From Aphis gossypii (taxonomy: Eukaryota > Arthropoda > Insecta > Hemiptera > Aphididae): a stretch of 64,000 bases of DNA. Of the stretch, positions 1 to 12,062 are shown piece by piece (position 1 is the first letter of the stretch; every line of letters begins with the position of its first letter). The notes beneath the pieces were generated by a model. The model was not told where the DNA came from. It did no database searches and saw only the letters and a program-made list of their open reading frames with translations. A program made the position numbers and the translations under genes. Where the stretch lies: contig NC_065531.1 in the NCBI RefSeq assembly GCF_020184175.1, positions 85,220,604 through 85,284,603 of the forward strand, read 5' to 3'.

Positions 1-197
1 AGCCGAAGGGATAGGAGATATTGGCGTATATTAAGTCACCATCCACGTTTTCGCCACTTCCTTTACCTTGGCATTCTTTTTTCGACGTCTGATCGGATGA
101 AATGGCCCTCTCATTTCTTCCAAGAATCTGTTGGATATTGCCGAGCTGCCAATTCCCAATGTTTATTGGTATGTACGTGTGTTCTTTATTGTTCGAT
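1..197 (-). CDS. Partial internal or terminal exon of an unidentified protein, running off the left edge
   Basis: The minus strand is open for 65 codons from position 196 to the window edge, with no in-frame ATG. A plausible 3' splice site (CATTTTAG) ends at 198, so the exon begins with the third base of a split codon. About two thirds of the codons start with a purine, and the peptide is polar and protein-like. Recognisable pieces are NWQLGNIQQILGRNER, then SKKECQGKGSGENVDGD, then DLIYANISYPFG. LIYANI fits the ITIM-type pattern (L/I/V/S)xYxx(L/I/V), which would suit a cytoplasmic receptor tail, but that is inference from six residues. The + strand is also open here (to about 213, with a GTATGT at 169), but its composition is less protein-like, so I treat it as the shadow. 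The upstream exons must lie to the right on the minus strand. I do not recognise the family. Confidence 0.45.
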
Positions 198-2529
198 CTA
201 AAATGGTCAAAAACTATGGAAAAACCGATTTACTATGTTTACCACAATCGACATATTTCAATAAGTAATTCCTAGACTGCCATTCTTATTAATATAATTA
301 TATTTATCCATTATGTAATTAATCAAAATTTGTATTCAATATTGTTTTTATTTTTACATTGTATATAATAGTTTTGTTTTTATAATATTATAAAATTGTT
401 ATATTATAGCAGATGTATTTTCTAAGGAGGTATTATAATATTATTATTTATTAAATATTATTTATTATCTAATAATCTAATTAGTATAAAATTGGTTTTT
501 ATTTTATTAATATCATAAGTTTATCTCATTTTTTAGCATGTTTTATTTTAATGTTGCACCTACTGTAATATAGGCATGTAAATACTTTTGACAAGCAATT
601 TTTATTTATTCACAATAAATTCATATCACGCTAGAGCAGTATTGTACCTCATGTGTCCTATACATTGAGTATTGGACACCTATTGTATGCATTGTGTTTA
701 TTGTAGTTTCGGGTCAACATGCATTATTTTTCAGGGTTTATTTTTAAATTAAGTTTTTTTTAAATGTATTTTGTATCTCTTACATCATTTTCCTGGACTG
801 AATTTATTATTTACACCGTTTCGACTGACGTGTAACCCGATTGGACACTGTTCCTATTCAAATAAATATTTTGCATCTGACTGAAAATTTAAAATGTGTA
901 TAGGTAGATCGTATTTGACGTTTATGTTTTATCAGATTCGTTGATAATATGTCAAAATGTAGACATCTAAAATAACAAGGTATATATTATAAAAAAGTAC
1001 TGAATTTATATAATTTCCATAATATAAAATAAAAAAATACAGACAAGAAAACATATCTTTGATTATTTATTATAAATATATATATATATAGCTGACATAA
1101 ATAATAATAAAAAAAAAATGTAATTATTATTGATGATTTGTTTTTACAGTTAATTGGAAATAAGTAATTATTATTTCATTTAATTGTTAATACAAATTGT
1201 CTTTATATGTAATTAAGTTTAAGTTATATGTAATATTTAACTACAATTGGTCAATTATTTTATACTTTTACATTTAATTTACATAAGCAGTATAATCAGA
1301 TCATCGTGTTTTTAAGATTATTTTCAACGAATGTTGAATAGGAATTTAAAATATTTGTATAGATTGTTTTTCCAAATACCTGTAATCGAATTATTGAAGT
1401 TTTATGACCCAGCTCTGCAAACCATTTATGTTTACATATTTAAAATCTAATAAATTTAATAACAAAATGGTTCTCTACAATTATACGAGTTTAAGTCGCA
1501 TATATGGATTTTTGATGATTAACTCATTTCACTGAGTTTGACTTACGTCCTTCGGGGAATAATAACTAACCGGTACATACAAATATAAATGGTTAATGAA
1601 GGTTGCACCAATCACTGTCTTGAAATTTCTGTCGACGATTTTGCATTCCAGAAATGACGATGCATCAACGTATGTCCTAACTGTAGTTCGGTACTCTGTT
1701 CAAAAGTTATACATAAACTATTCACTAATAATATAGGAATACCAAAAAGTACAGAACATATTTCATATAACTGTTAAATGGAACTTTAATTAATGCAAGA
1801 ATAAAGTTTTTTTTAGATTATACGTAAAATATATTATCATTATTATATTTATAACGAAAATAACTAAGCTGTGCTATAAAACTATAAATTATGTACCTAC
1901 TCTATAATATAATTTGATCTAATTTTTTTTTCTATTAAAAATAATCTAGGCATTTTAGATTTTTACTGAGATAAGAAAATTTGTATATTTTCACCATATT
2001 TTTTATATATATTGTATTTTATATTATATTTGGGAATATATGAAATGTTTTGTAATTATTTCAAAATTAATTCATTTATTTATTGAACCAATCAAAGGTT
2101 TTAATTTTAACAATTACAAATTGCTGAATATTTACCATTTTATACTAAGTTATAACTAAATGTAACTATGATTAGTGATTACATTTACTACCTGAAAACC
2201 CAATTAATTTATAAAAGTAACGTGTGATTTATTCTTCAATTAATGAGTTTTACTAAAGATTTGTTATTAACTGTGGTTATTTTAAACTTTAAATTAAAAC
2301 ATATTTTTTTTTACGAATCAATTCAATTGAAGTTCATCATAAAAGAGAATGTCTATTTTAAGTTCAAAAGGTGTATCCAAGAGTAATATATGTTCGTATT
2401 TTTAATCCAACAATTTGTGTGAATTTATTCTAATTTTATAATTTTGTAGTTGAACCCATGCACTTCGTTGTCCGTTAAAAATCCTACCTCTTATGTGTCT
2501 CAAACCGTGTGTTTAATTCGTTACCAGTG
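198..2529. other. AT-rich non-coding stretch
   Basis: Long A/T runs and short TA repeats (for example around 1076-1090). Slightly richer DNA at 1540-1700 has a short AG...GTATGT pair but no open frame worth calling. I see no gene. If the exon at 1-197 is real, this is its upstream intron. Confidence 0.6.
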
Positions 2530-3038
2530 AAATGGATTTCTGTTAGTTTGTCTGTCGGTTTGTCCTTTATGCATTATTAAACGGCTGGACTGATAGTGAC
2601 AAAACTTGGTACAGAGATATATTAGACTTATGGGCTAAATTAAAAAGTGATAAGTCCATCCCCGGGATGTGTTCAAACAAACATTTTGAGATTTTTTAGA
2701 AATTTTTGTTTATAGATGGTTGCTATTAGTTTCAATAATAATAATAATTATTTATTTCCATGGCACTAAACGTTTTTATTTTAAAATGGATTTCTATCTA
2801 TCTGTCTATCCTTTGTTTGCTGCTATAGAAACAACCATGCTATAGCAACCATCTATAAACAAAAATTTGAAATTCCCATCGTAAATCTCAAAATGTCTGT
2901 TTGAGCACCCTACGCTTTTCACTTTTTAACTTAGCCTATATTCTGTCCATAGGTTTAATAAATATCTGTAACAAATTTCGTCGAAATTGGTCCAGCCGTT
3001 TAGAACCCATAAAAAACAGACAGACAGAAATCCATTTA
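2530..3038. mobile_element. Foldback (long inverted-repeat) non-autonomous element
   Basis: Two arms of roughly 200 bp face each other around a short AT-rich centre. The left arm starts at 2531 with AATGGATTTCTGTTAG and runs to about 2726. The right arm runs from about 2842 to 3037 and ends as its reverse complement, CAGACAGAAATCCATTT. Shared blocks include the GGCTGGAC/GTCCAGCC stretch, the AAAAAGTGA/TCACTTTTT stretch and TATAGATGGTTGCTA. There is no coding sequence. The centre repeats the ATGGATTTCTAT-CTGTCTATC terminus at 2785, so it may be a nested or partly duplicated copy. The gaps and mismatches between arms suggest an old insertion. The family is not assigned. Confidence 0.75.
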
Positions 3039-4590
3039 TATAAATAGACTTAACGTGATTGATATTAATAAATCTAATGTTGAATTAATTTTAACTAATT
3101 TATATGCATTTATAAACTTAATTTTTGATTTAGATATTATTAAATTTTATATGCTTAATTCACGACTTTTCTGATTCTATAATAGATAATATATTTTACT
3201 ATAATTTAATTGTTTTTAAAAGATAGTTGAAAAAATATATATTTCAATTTTGTTTTCACGGAAAATCAATAATTTTCTGACTATATATGCTCTACAAATA
3301 ATAATAATAATAATAATAAAACTAGGTCAATCACATGAGCATATAATATGTAGGATTCAATAATAAAGTTGTAGATCCTTGAAATTTTTTTTAAATTATA
3401 TTTATAAATTGTACGTTGAGAGTTAAGGTAGATAAATAGGTACCTTAAATAAATCGAGAAAACATAGAATAGTATTATAGATAACATACATATATTTTTG
3501 AAAATTTTAAAGCATTATTGTTTTATTAAATACCTATTATACTAAAGTAAAAACAATTTAAAATCTATTGTTTTTTTACGATTTGTTATAGTTAAAATTT
3601 TTTTTTAAGAGAGATAATTAGTGTTTTAATAAATAAATTGATTTTTGTTTATTTTATCTATTATATAATTCATATTTTATGATTTCAATGCATTTGTGTA
3701 CGGTTTTCGTGATGCTGAGAAAATCATAACGTGATACTCACATTTAAAACTGATTCTGAATAAACTATTAAATCATGTATGATATCAGACACCTTTATTG
3801 AATAATTTACAATTTTCAATGCAAATTTCATTTTATATATTATGTAGAAGTTGTAGCTATATATATATTGCAATAATTGTTTCAATTGTATGTATATAAA
3901 TTAAGTATACATTTGGGATTATTTAATGAAAATTTAAGTCAAGATTTAGATGATCTATATTCTATACTATATGGTGTTAATATTTAACACTTATATTTTA
4001 ATTAAAATTATTTACAAAACGAATTTTAAATAAAATAAGATATAATATGAAAATAGTAAAAGGTATACCTTTAAATAATATAAAAAAGCATCTTACAAAA
4101 GAATTTAAGTTATACAAGTTAACACATGATACAATTTTCAAAATATAATATTTGTAATCCAAAACAAAATTAAATAAATATAATTTATATAACAGAAAAT
4201 CATCATAATATATGATTATGATTGTAGTTGTTTACTTGCATTTTTACATATTATGTTATTTTCTAGAATGACGAAATTGTATTTATTATATAAAAATAAA
4301 AAAAATATACCTATTTTATGTTATATGAAATTTATATAAATTATTACATTTTTGGCATAATAATATAACATCGTCACTACTATATTAGAATAGTTATACC
4401 TTAAAATTGTTGTATTTTTTTTTTATTTTAGATTCTATGTCATTTTTACGTTAACTTGTACTTCCGTTTCTCGCAAAATATATTGTTTATAATAGAACAA
4501 CAGTATTTCTTTAAATTGTTCGCATTTAAACTTAAAATTTAATTTTAACTTGGGGCACACTGTACACTGTATTTGAAAATGAAATACATG
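3039..4590. other. AT-rich non-coding stretch with an (AAT)n microsatellite at about 3297-3319
   Basis: Only short chance frames are present. The AAT array of about seven units at 3297-3319 is the only structured feature. Confidence 0.6.
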
Positions 4591-4656
4591 TTATTCTGGT
4601 GTCGAGACTTTTTGCTCGAAAATCACTTCAGCACTGACCTCTGGCACTGAACTCAT
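4591..4656 (-). CDS. Candidate small ORF of 21 residues
   Basis: From ATG at 4656 the minus strand encodes MSSVPEVSAEVIFEQKVSTP plus one more residue and stops at 4591. The ATG has A at -3. The same frame is open a further ten codons upstream (KYRNKIEGKK), and about three quarters of all 31 codons begin with a purine, which is unusual here. It could be a microprotein or the last exon of a minus-strand gene. No strong splice acceptor is visible upstream. Codon bias over so few codons is weak evidence. Confidence 0.2.
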   Translation of the reverse strand: MSSVPEVSAEVIFEQKVSTPE

Positions 4657-4829
4657 TTTCTTCCCCTCTATTTTGTTTCTATATTTTATTTTATTTCTTC
4701 CTACCTACTTTAAAAATAATGGTGTAATGGCCTGTTATATATTAAAAATACAGTCGCCGTAATAATCAAATTAATAGTAATATTATTATAATAATTATAA
4801 ATATGATTATAATATTACCTAATAATATG

Positions 4830-5440
4830 TAACACTCCGTCACCGGTCACCGCTTTAGCGTTTTCTATGACGTGATATTATATACTTGCTGCTTGGTGAG
4901 TAAAATATACACGCGGGGCTCCCCATTTCTGCTTTCTGTGCTCCTCTAGAGGTAATTAATTACAGACGCTTCATAACCCCCTTCGGCTGTACCTTTATCC
5001 ATACCGATGCTAAGAATCTCTTTCGTATACGATAACCGTGTCATAAACAAGTGCGAATAATGCCTCGGCCGCCGAGGTACTCGAGAAAATAATGCGCAGA
5101 GGACTCAAGTGAAAACCGAATTCGAAAAACCTTGGAAGCTTGCTCTTGGATGTGACGGTTCGGATTGGCAAACGGAGGGTGTGTTAGCGATGTGTGTGTG
5201 AACATTTTAGAAAATGGAGATTGTTAAATTTTCAACGGATTTCAATTAAAACGCGAGGACGACGACCATTACACCACCAAAGCGAATAGGCGAATTTCAG
5301 CTGCGGCAGTATATGTGGTAAATACTCAAATGCCAGTGAATAACCGTTTGCGGTGTCTTTCCTCCCATTTCATTTCGTTTCGTTGCATCTTGTTTCGAGA
5401 CGAACAATTTTCGTGTACCCAACAATCCACGCAGAATAAA
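4830..5440. other. GC/CpG-richer island, possible promoter or exon
   Basis: Base composition changes sharply from the flanking AT DNA and CpG is frequent. Two overlapping frames compete. On the + strand, 5061-5201 encodes 46 residues with strong purine-first codons, including TEFEKPWKLALGCDGSDWQ. On the minus strand, 5205-5041 encodes a 54-residue frame starting with ATG. A GTGAGT donor-like site lies at 4896. I cannot decide between coding and regulatory function. Confidence 0.35.
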
Positions 5441-6091
5441 AATGTAATAATAATATGTAATATTATATACATAATATAATGTATATTATTATACACATAA
5501 TAATAATATTATATACTAAACAGTTATATTACTGCAGTGGCAATTGCTTGCTGATTTTTTCCTTTGATTAATACGAACGTATATTGGTTAGAATTTGATC
5601 TTTTATTTATAATTTTCGTTTTAAAAAGGTTTTACACTGTTTTTTGTTTAAATATTAGATAAATCGATTTATTTTTTTCATCAACAATCATTATTTTCAT
5701 ATTCCAATGTATGTACCTACTAATAATTACTCACCCTTGTTATGGGACTGTTAAACATGTATAATTTATTTTTGTATCTTATAGGGGTTAGTTGGTAAAT
5801 CGATAAATACCATGGCTTAACATATGTAAAAAAACCCGCATCGTTAAATTTCCATGATTTATTTATTTATTTATTTTTTTTTTTGTATAAATATCGAAAA
5901 CATAAAACAGTTTTATAGGGGTTATTGCGAGATTAATCAAACTACGAATTGGTACTTGGGGTTTTTTTTTTTTTTATTAGTTATACTACCTATGGTTTTT
6001 GAATTCATTACCAAATTTTGCAATGTATATTTGATCTTTGTGTATAAAGTACACAATTTTAGTATATAAATTATTGTTTCAAATACTTTTA
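5441..6091. other. AT-rich stretch, nothing identified
   Basis: Contains imperfect TATTATA palindromes at about 5450-5520 and T-runs. No gene seen. Confidence 0.6.
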
Positions 6092-7240
6092 GATTTTGAA
6101 CGGAGAGAGGAATTTTTTTGTTTTTATTTTTGTATCTATGCTTCAATTTAAAACATCAGGAGTGGTTTCCGATAGAAAATTGAAAACATCTTTGGTGCAT
6201 TATAGAAGGCAAAAGTAAAAAATGTCCAGTAGTTTTCAAAAAAACAGTGACGGATTTTTTCACAAAAAACCAAATTTCAAAAAAATCGAATTTTTATAAT
6301 GGTTGTAACTCAAAAACTAATCATTGTAAATACTTGAAATTTTCATCAAATGTTTATATTAGCGTTATTTTTAGACGTAATTAAAAATATTCTGTTTTTT
6401 TTTTTTTTTGGGCTATTCATAAATAATTGAAGATTTTTCTTAGTATTTTTGTTTTTTAAAACGTCGATAAAAAAATTTTGATTTCTTATAAATTGTTCTT
6501 ATTGTAGTTAAAAAAATCAAAAATCGTAATATTAGCGTTTCAAGTTCAATTTTTTACGAAATATGTCAAAATCGCCATAATTTGCAAGTAATTTTGTGGT
6601 TGAAAATTCATAAAATTTTTTATGTTTGTATTTATATCTAACGTTAAAAATTCAACACTAAGTTATAACAGTTTATTTTTAAACGGTTTTAAATATTAAT
6701 TATTGTTATTATACAAAAAGTTTAAGTCGTAATAGATACTTAAAAATTTGACCAGTGATATAGATTGACATTTTCATTATATAATTTAATTTTAAAAATA
6801 ATTCGTTTATTTTATATCTATTTATATAGGCATTTGAAATATTTGTTTTTTTTATATATATATATATAAATGTTCTTATGAAATTTAAATGTTGACAAAA
6901 ATTCGTGAAAATCATGAATATTTGAAAATCATTTTTACCTTACAATAATTATAAAAGAACTCGAGCGTTGCCAATTAAAATATTTTATTTTATGTTTAAA
7001 CTTTTATGAAATCCAAAATTCAGTTGAAAAATAACGATTTACTATCAGATAATTTTAGATTTTTGTTTAAGTTAAAAATTACTTGTCGTAGAAACTTGAT
7101 ACATACATTAGTTGTTTAAATTGTCATTTTCTGTACATGATTTAAATTTGGGGTATTCAGGTCATTAAATCATAAACAACCTTTTTACCACCTACTGGAA
7201 AATATATCCTAAGCTGACAAAATCATCTCCGTTCAGAATC
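6092..7240. mobile_element. Non-autonomous aphid-type inverted-repeat element
   Basis: The left end GATTTTGAACGGAGAG (6092-6107) matches the reverse complement of the right end ATCTCCGTTCAGAATC (7225-7240) at 14 of 16 bases. The interior is AT-rich, with strings of the type TTGTAACTCAAAAACTAAT and TTCATCAAATGTTTATATTAG that I recognise from repeated DNA in aphid genomes. That is recall, not a search result. The DNA just right of the inverted repeat (about 7241-7370, TATACAATGATATCTATCA and CCGCAGAGCGTTGCCCACTTG) also belongs to the same familiar repeat context, so the full repeat may be longer than the inverted termini indicate. No transposase frame survives. Confidence 0.65.
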
Positions 7241-7370
7241 GTTTTTCGTATACAATGATATCTATCATTGCATTCAAATTTAACACACCCATCATAGTGA
7301 CCTACTCTATATCCCAGGTCCACTCGATGCCTACTTTACCGCAGAGCGTTGCCCACTTGACCACCCTTTT

Positions 7371-8505
7371 TTTTATATTAATCGGTTTGTTGTATAATAT
7401 ACTTATTACTTATGTGATGTTATTCAAATTAAAAATACATATATGTATTGGTGGTATACTCATAGTTTGATATTTATTTTAAAATTTTATTTAATAACAT
7501 CGTGTTACTTAAATAAATTATATTTTCTAAATTGTTTGTTAAAATAAATAGCGTGGTTTAGTTGGACCACGGTCTTTCTGGCCTGAAAATAAATTTTATC
7601 ATAGGACTTTTAAAATGTTATTCTTTAAAAGTTATAGATGTATAGAAAACATGTATGGAACTATTCTTGAGTCATTAAATAAAGGAAATTATGGGTCACG
7701 TATTTATTTATATTTAGTGAGGAACAATATGATACTCTGACTTTCTTGTAGGTTTATGTTGTACCTATATAAGTTTTATAGTATACATAACCTTTATCTT
7801 AAATGTCAGACGACAACAGCTGAACATTTTTTTCCTATTTCATACCATAAATGTAGTGTATAGATAATTAAACATTTACTTAGATTTATTATTCTTTTGG
7901 CTATGCATTTTCAAACACTGACCTAAAATATTTGTTATTTTATAAATATAACAATTTTTAGCAAAGCACATTTTTTATTTTTATTTTTATTTTTTTTTTT
8001 TTGTAAATAAATGTAAATGTAAATTATATTTTGTACTTCAATAGTCTTATAGTCATACAGTAAGAATATATTTCTATTACTTGGGTTTTAATAAATAGTC
8101 CAATTATGAAAAAGTATTTTATAACAATAATACAAATAATGTAAATAGATTTAGTATATTTTATTTAAGTGAAAGTGTCACTTATTTTTTAGAGTTCTTT
8201 GTAGTGCATGAGTTTTTTAAAAACTGCAAATAGCAATCTTTGATTAATTCATTTTTTTAAAAGTCATTAAGTTGACTATTGAGATGTAAATTTTATATTT
8301 AATTACTTCTAAATTAATGATCAATTATTTATTTTTCTCGTATAATACATTTTTGAAACTATGTGAATGTGCCTTGAAAATAAATACAATGTTTTTTTTT
8401 TACTCTATAGCGGTAAATTTATATATACGAGCTAATCTTCTAGAAACCAGATTCGATACTAATGTTACGACGTGCCTATGCGAGTTCTGTAACTTTTATT
8501 TTCAG
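7371..8505. other. AT-rich stretch, nothing identified
   Basis: T-rich and A-rich runs only, including a mixed poly-T at 7975-8002. Confidence 0.6.
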
Positions 8506-8544
8506 CAACATAACCTTATTGTTGACCGATGTAATTGGCTAGAA
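8506..8544 (+). other. Candidate 39-nt micro-exon
   Basis: TTTTATTTTCAG ends at 8505 and GAA|GTAAGT starts its intron at 8545, so 39 nt lie between two good splice sites. In phase 0 this reads 13 codons without a stop (QHNLIVDRCNWLE), and the other two frames have stops. This is what a small alternative exon inside a long intron would look like. Chance pairing of splice-like motifs is common in T-rich DNA. Confidence 0.25.
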
Positions 8545-8552
8545 GTAAGTCT

Positions 8553-8657
8553 ATGGTGCAGAGGAGAACTGGGGTCAGACACTTTATTGCGGATAAAACG
8601 GACCGGATAAAAGTTTGTTTTGGTAGTTACGACGGTCGGGAAAAGTTAGACGTGTAG
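8553..8657 (+). CDS. Candidate small ORF of 34 residues
   Basis: ATG at 8553 opens 34 codons beginning MVQRRTGVRHFIADKTDR and continuing IKVCFGSYDGREKLDV. About 25 of the 34 codons start with a purine, the strongest bias of any short frame I checked. The frame is open for six more codons upstream. The start has T at -3 and G at +4, so the context is only partly favourable. It directly follows the candidate micro-exon at 8506, whose donor would splice it out, so the two calls are alternatives. I do not recognise the product. Confidence 0.22.
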   Translation: MVQRRTGVRHFIADKTDRIKVCFGSYDGREKLDV

Positions 8658-8830
8658 ATGAACTGAGAGAACATAAATGTATATACAAACAATAGATTAA
8701 GTCGATATCGTAGTGAATTGAAGTAGTACGCGAGAAGAGAGAAGAAATGGAGCGAAAGAGCGGATTATGTACGCGAGAGGTGTTATGATGTCTAGCGGAC
8801 AATATCCGGTCGTGCACAAGTCGTTAACTG

Positions 8831-11800
8831 GATATTTGTAGCATAGGCACTGTGTTGTATACATATTTCTCAATGTCTATAAAATCAAATTTGCAATATT
8901 CCAAATGGAGTGTATTTTTCGCGACTTTCAATGGTGGTAGTTTTCTATGGCAAATTGACTGCCAAATATGTACAGAAAGTTATGTTATTAGAGTACAGTT
9001 ACTATAACTCAAGTTAAACATCAACCTTAATTTTCGCAATGATAAACAACGACCTCAGATATTGTTTTAACTTTGTACATTTTTGGTTGAAAAAAAACTT
9101 TAATATTTTAAACCGTTCTATTTCATTTTATTTTTACCACTTCTCCGACCATATGTGCATGTGCAGTACTTATATTTCCTTGGACTAAACTTAAATTTAA
9201 TTTATGTAAATTTAAATTACCAAATATATTGGTGATTTAGTTTGATACAACTGATAATACGGCACTTGAAAAATAGTTAATGGAGCTGATTTTTTAATAT
9301 TATTATGAGTAAAATATAATAATAATAAAATAGGCCCTAAAATAAAACATTAACTAAAATTTGGGCGTGGTTGATGATAATATCTCCTCTTCTCCCCCCT
9401 TGTGGATCTCACCTATCATAACATCTGAATCTATTTATTCAGCCCGTAGAAAATTATATGTTATACACATGTGTACCATAAAATTGTATGATGTAATCGA
9501 AATTTATATGTCCATGTTATTAACCTACAATTTATGTTCAATATATAATTGGTATCAATATCACTGGTATGTTTTCGACCTTTTCCAAAAATGTAATTTG
9601 TTTACATGTATTTCTTCAGTTAATCAAAATATTTTAACTATAATCATATTTATATAAATTAATGTTTTCAACTTTTTAAATGTTTTTTTTTATCGTACAT
9701 GGCTGATTACTCGTATTCGCAATAAACATACAATAAAAAAACGATTCTTATGTTTACGATTATGACTATCGTCGTATAATTGTTACAATTACAATTTATT
9801 AAAACGTTATTATTCATAAACTTAAAATAAGTGTGTGGTAGTTAACTATTGTCTAATTAATTACAACAATTTTTATTATACTACTGAAATATCATTTTTA
9901 AGGTTCTTGCAACTATACAATATTTGTCCAATTTGTTCTGTGAAATGATGAATTTTTTTTACTCATTATCATGTGTAGTTGTACTATAATACTTTTAACA
10001 TTGTAAACTGTAAACTTAAGGTCCGTTACTTAGATAATTTAATTTTTCTTTCTATTATTAATGGTTAAAACATAGTGTATTATATAAGTCGCATTTTTTA
10101 CCGGTTATTAAAGTTTATTAAGAATCCGTTTCAGTGATGTAGCACGATATTGAAAGGTCGTGGCTCTATAACGTCGACCTCGCAAGTATTCTTGTTGTGT
10201 TCCTGTTGACATTTTCTATGTTACGGTTTTTGAATTTTATCACGATTGTATAATGATAATATTCTTCAAAAATATTATTTAAACACCCTTACAAATTTAC
10301 GAGTATTTCTACCTTTGGCTGCTGAAACTATTATGTACTTTTCAAATATATAAGATGTTTAAGTCAAAAGATAATTAATAAGTATAATATTATGCTAAAT
10401 AATCAATTGAATTTAGAATGGATTAATATTTGCAAAATCAAATTATACACTTTTAATGATATAAATATAAAAAAATAACAAGTTAAAATATCAAATTATT
10501 TGTTACATTATTATTACTTTTTTGTTATTTCTTTAATCGTGACATACAATATAATATATTATTATACATATAATTTAGTATTAGTTTGTAATGAGAAACT
10601 TAAGAAATCCAATTACTATAGGATTTATTCGGCTTTGGCATCATTTTCCTATCTATTTAATTATTTTCTAAAAATCATGTATATAATTTTATCGGAATTA
10701 TTATCACACAATTTATTAATAAAAAATAACCAATGGTCGTTGTGTAATGCATAGTGGTTAATTTTGGATTTGTACAATACTAGCGTATTTAGTTAAATGT
10801 AATGTTTAAGGCTCGTAATTTAAATTGTGCAATTTAACTAATATTCAACTCTGAATGTTTCTTTTATTTCACAATACAATCTTATGTTTAACCGAATAAT
10901 AATGTGGTTTCGGGTTGTTTCGCATTTGTTTATTTTCAAGGAACACAATATGCAAATGTGTCTTATGATATGTACTGTAGAATCGAATGTAAAGTTTAAA
11001 TGTGCATGTTTGGGATAGTATTCATAACATTTTTTATTTGAAACACGCATTTAATCAGTGTGTATGCATTCTGTTCTTATTACACTAAGTATTTTTTAAG
11101 ATTTAATGTTAATAATTTTCTTCAGTTAAAAATATTGGATACTCAGAAACCGTCATACAAATACAAATTAATTATTTTTATCGTACACTTAACTATACTA
11201 AGCGATACGTTTTAAATTATTCTATATTTTAATATGTATAGTTACTATATTTAAAACAAACAAAAAATGTTGTCCAAATAAGGACATTTATGAAAGTCTC
11301 AAGAAAAACAACCTTTAGACCTTTTTATCTCTGATTTTTTATCAAAAGATTTTAAAAAGATGTCTAACCAAAGTCGTTTATATATTAAATCTACATAAAC
11401 GCAATAGAATTGAAATACAATAGACAAAGAATGTTTGTTATAATTTTAAATTCCTGAAAATAAATCAACTGAGAATCAAGATTCCACAAACATTATACTT
11501 ATATATTGTTACAAAAGTACCTTGTTAGGTACAAATTGTACATTGTACCGTATAATGTATTATGATTTATTAATAAAATGATTAAAATTGATAAATAATA
11601 TTTTTTTTACAATTAAATTACTTTTTGATTATCACAATTATAGACTATTTATAGTTGAATTTTTATGTAACCAAGCATATTATTATATTTATTTTACTGT
11701 ATTTATGATTTAACAGTTTATAATATTTTTGTGTGGTACATCCAAGTAAATATTTTTAATAGAATTCATAATAATAATGACGGTATTATTAAAATTCGAA

Positions 11801-11938
11801 AATATTTATGAGTTTTTGACACTAATGAAATACGTGTAAAATAGTAAAATAAAACGTGTCAGAGCGTCGTCATGTAAAACTGAAAGCTGCAGGTCTACTC
11901 GTTGCATCATTATAGTCCGTTTCATCGGCAGTTTCTTT
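8831..11938. other. AT-rich intergenic stretch upstream of the 12-kb gene
   Basis: No supportable gene. Open frames at 9361-9657 and 10500-10754 rely on non-ATG starts and are rich in Tyr, Ile and Phe, as expected of random AT-rich DNA. Confidence 0.6.
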
Positions 11939-11973
11939 TATAAATTTATTTATTTGTTTCTTTGTTTGTCAGT
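11939..11973 (+). promoter_or_regulatory. Core promoter: TATA box and arthropod initiator
   Basis: TATAAAT lies at 11939-11945 and TCAGT at 11969-11973. If the A at 11971 is +1, the TATA box starts at -32, the spacing known for TATA/Inr promoters of arthropods. The next ATG downstream is the one at 12063, giving a 92-nt leader without upstream ATGs. The match is by eye and no transcript has been seen. Confidence 0.5.
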
Positions 11974-12062
11974 TTGTCGTGTCTACTTGAAATCGATAGT
12001 TAATTTATTCTAGTAAACAAATCGTTAAGAATATAAAACACAACGCCCACGGTCGTGACGAT

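Noticed and set aside
1..168. + strand exon ending at TTG|GTATGT
   Set aside because: The opposite frame has better codon pattern and peptide composition; the donor-like GTATGT is frequent in AT-rich DNA.
9361..9657. 98-codon + strand frame
   Set aside because: Starts with TTG and has the Tyr/Ile/Leu composition of random AT-rich DNA.
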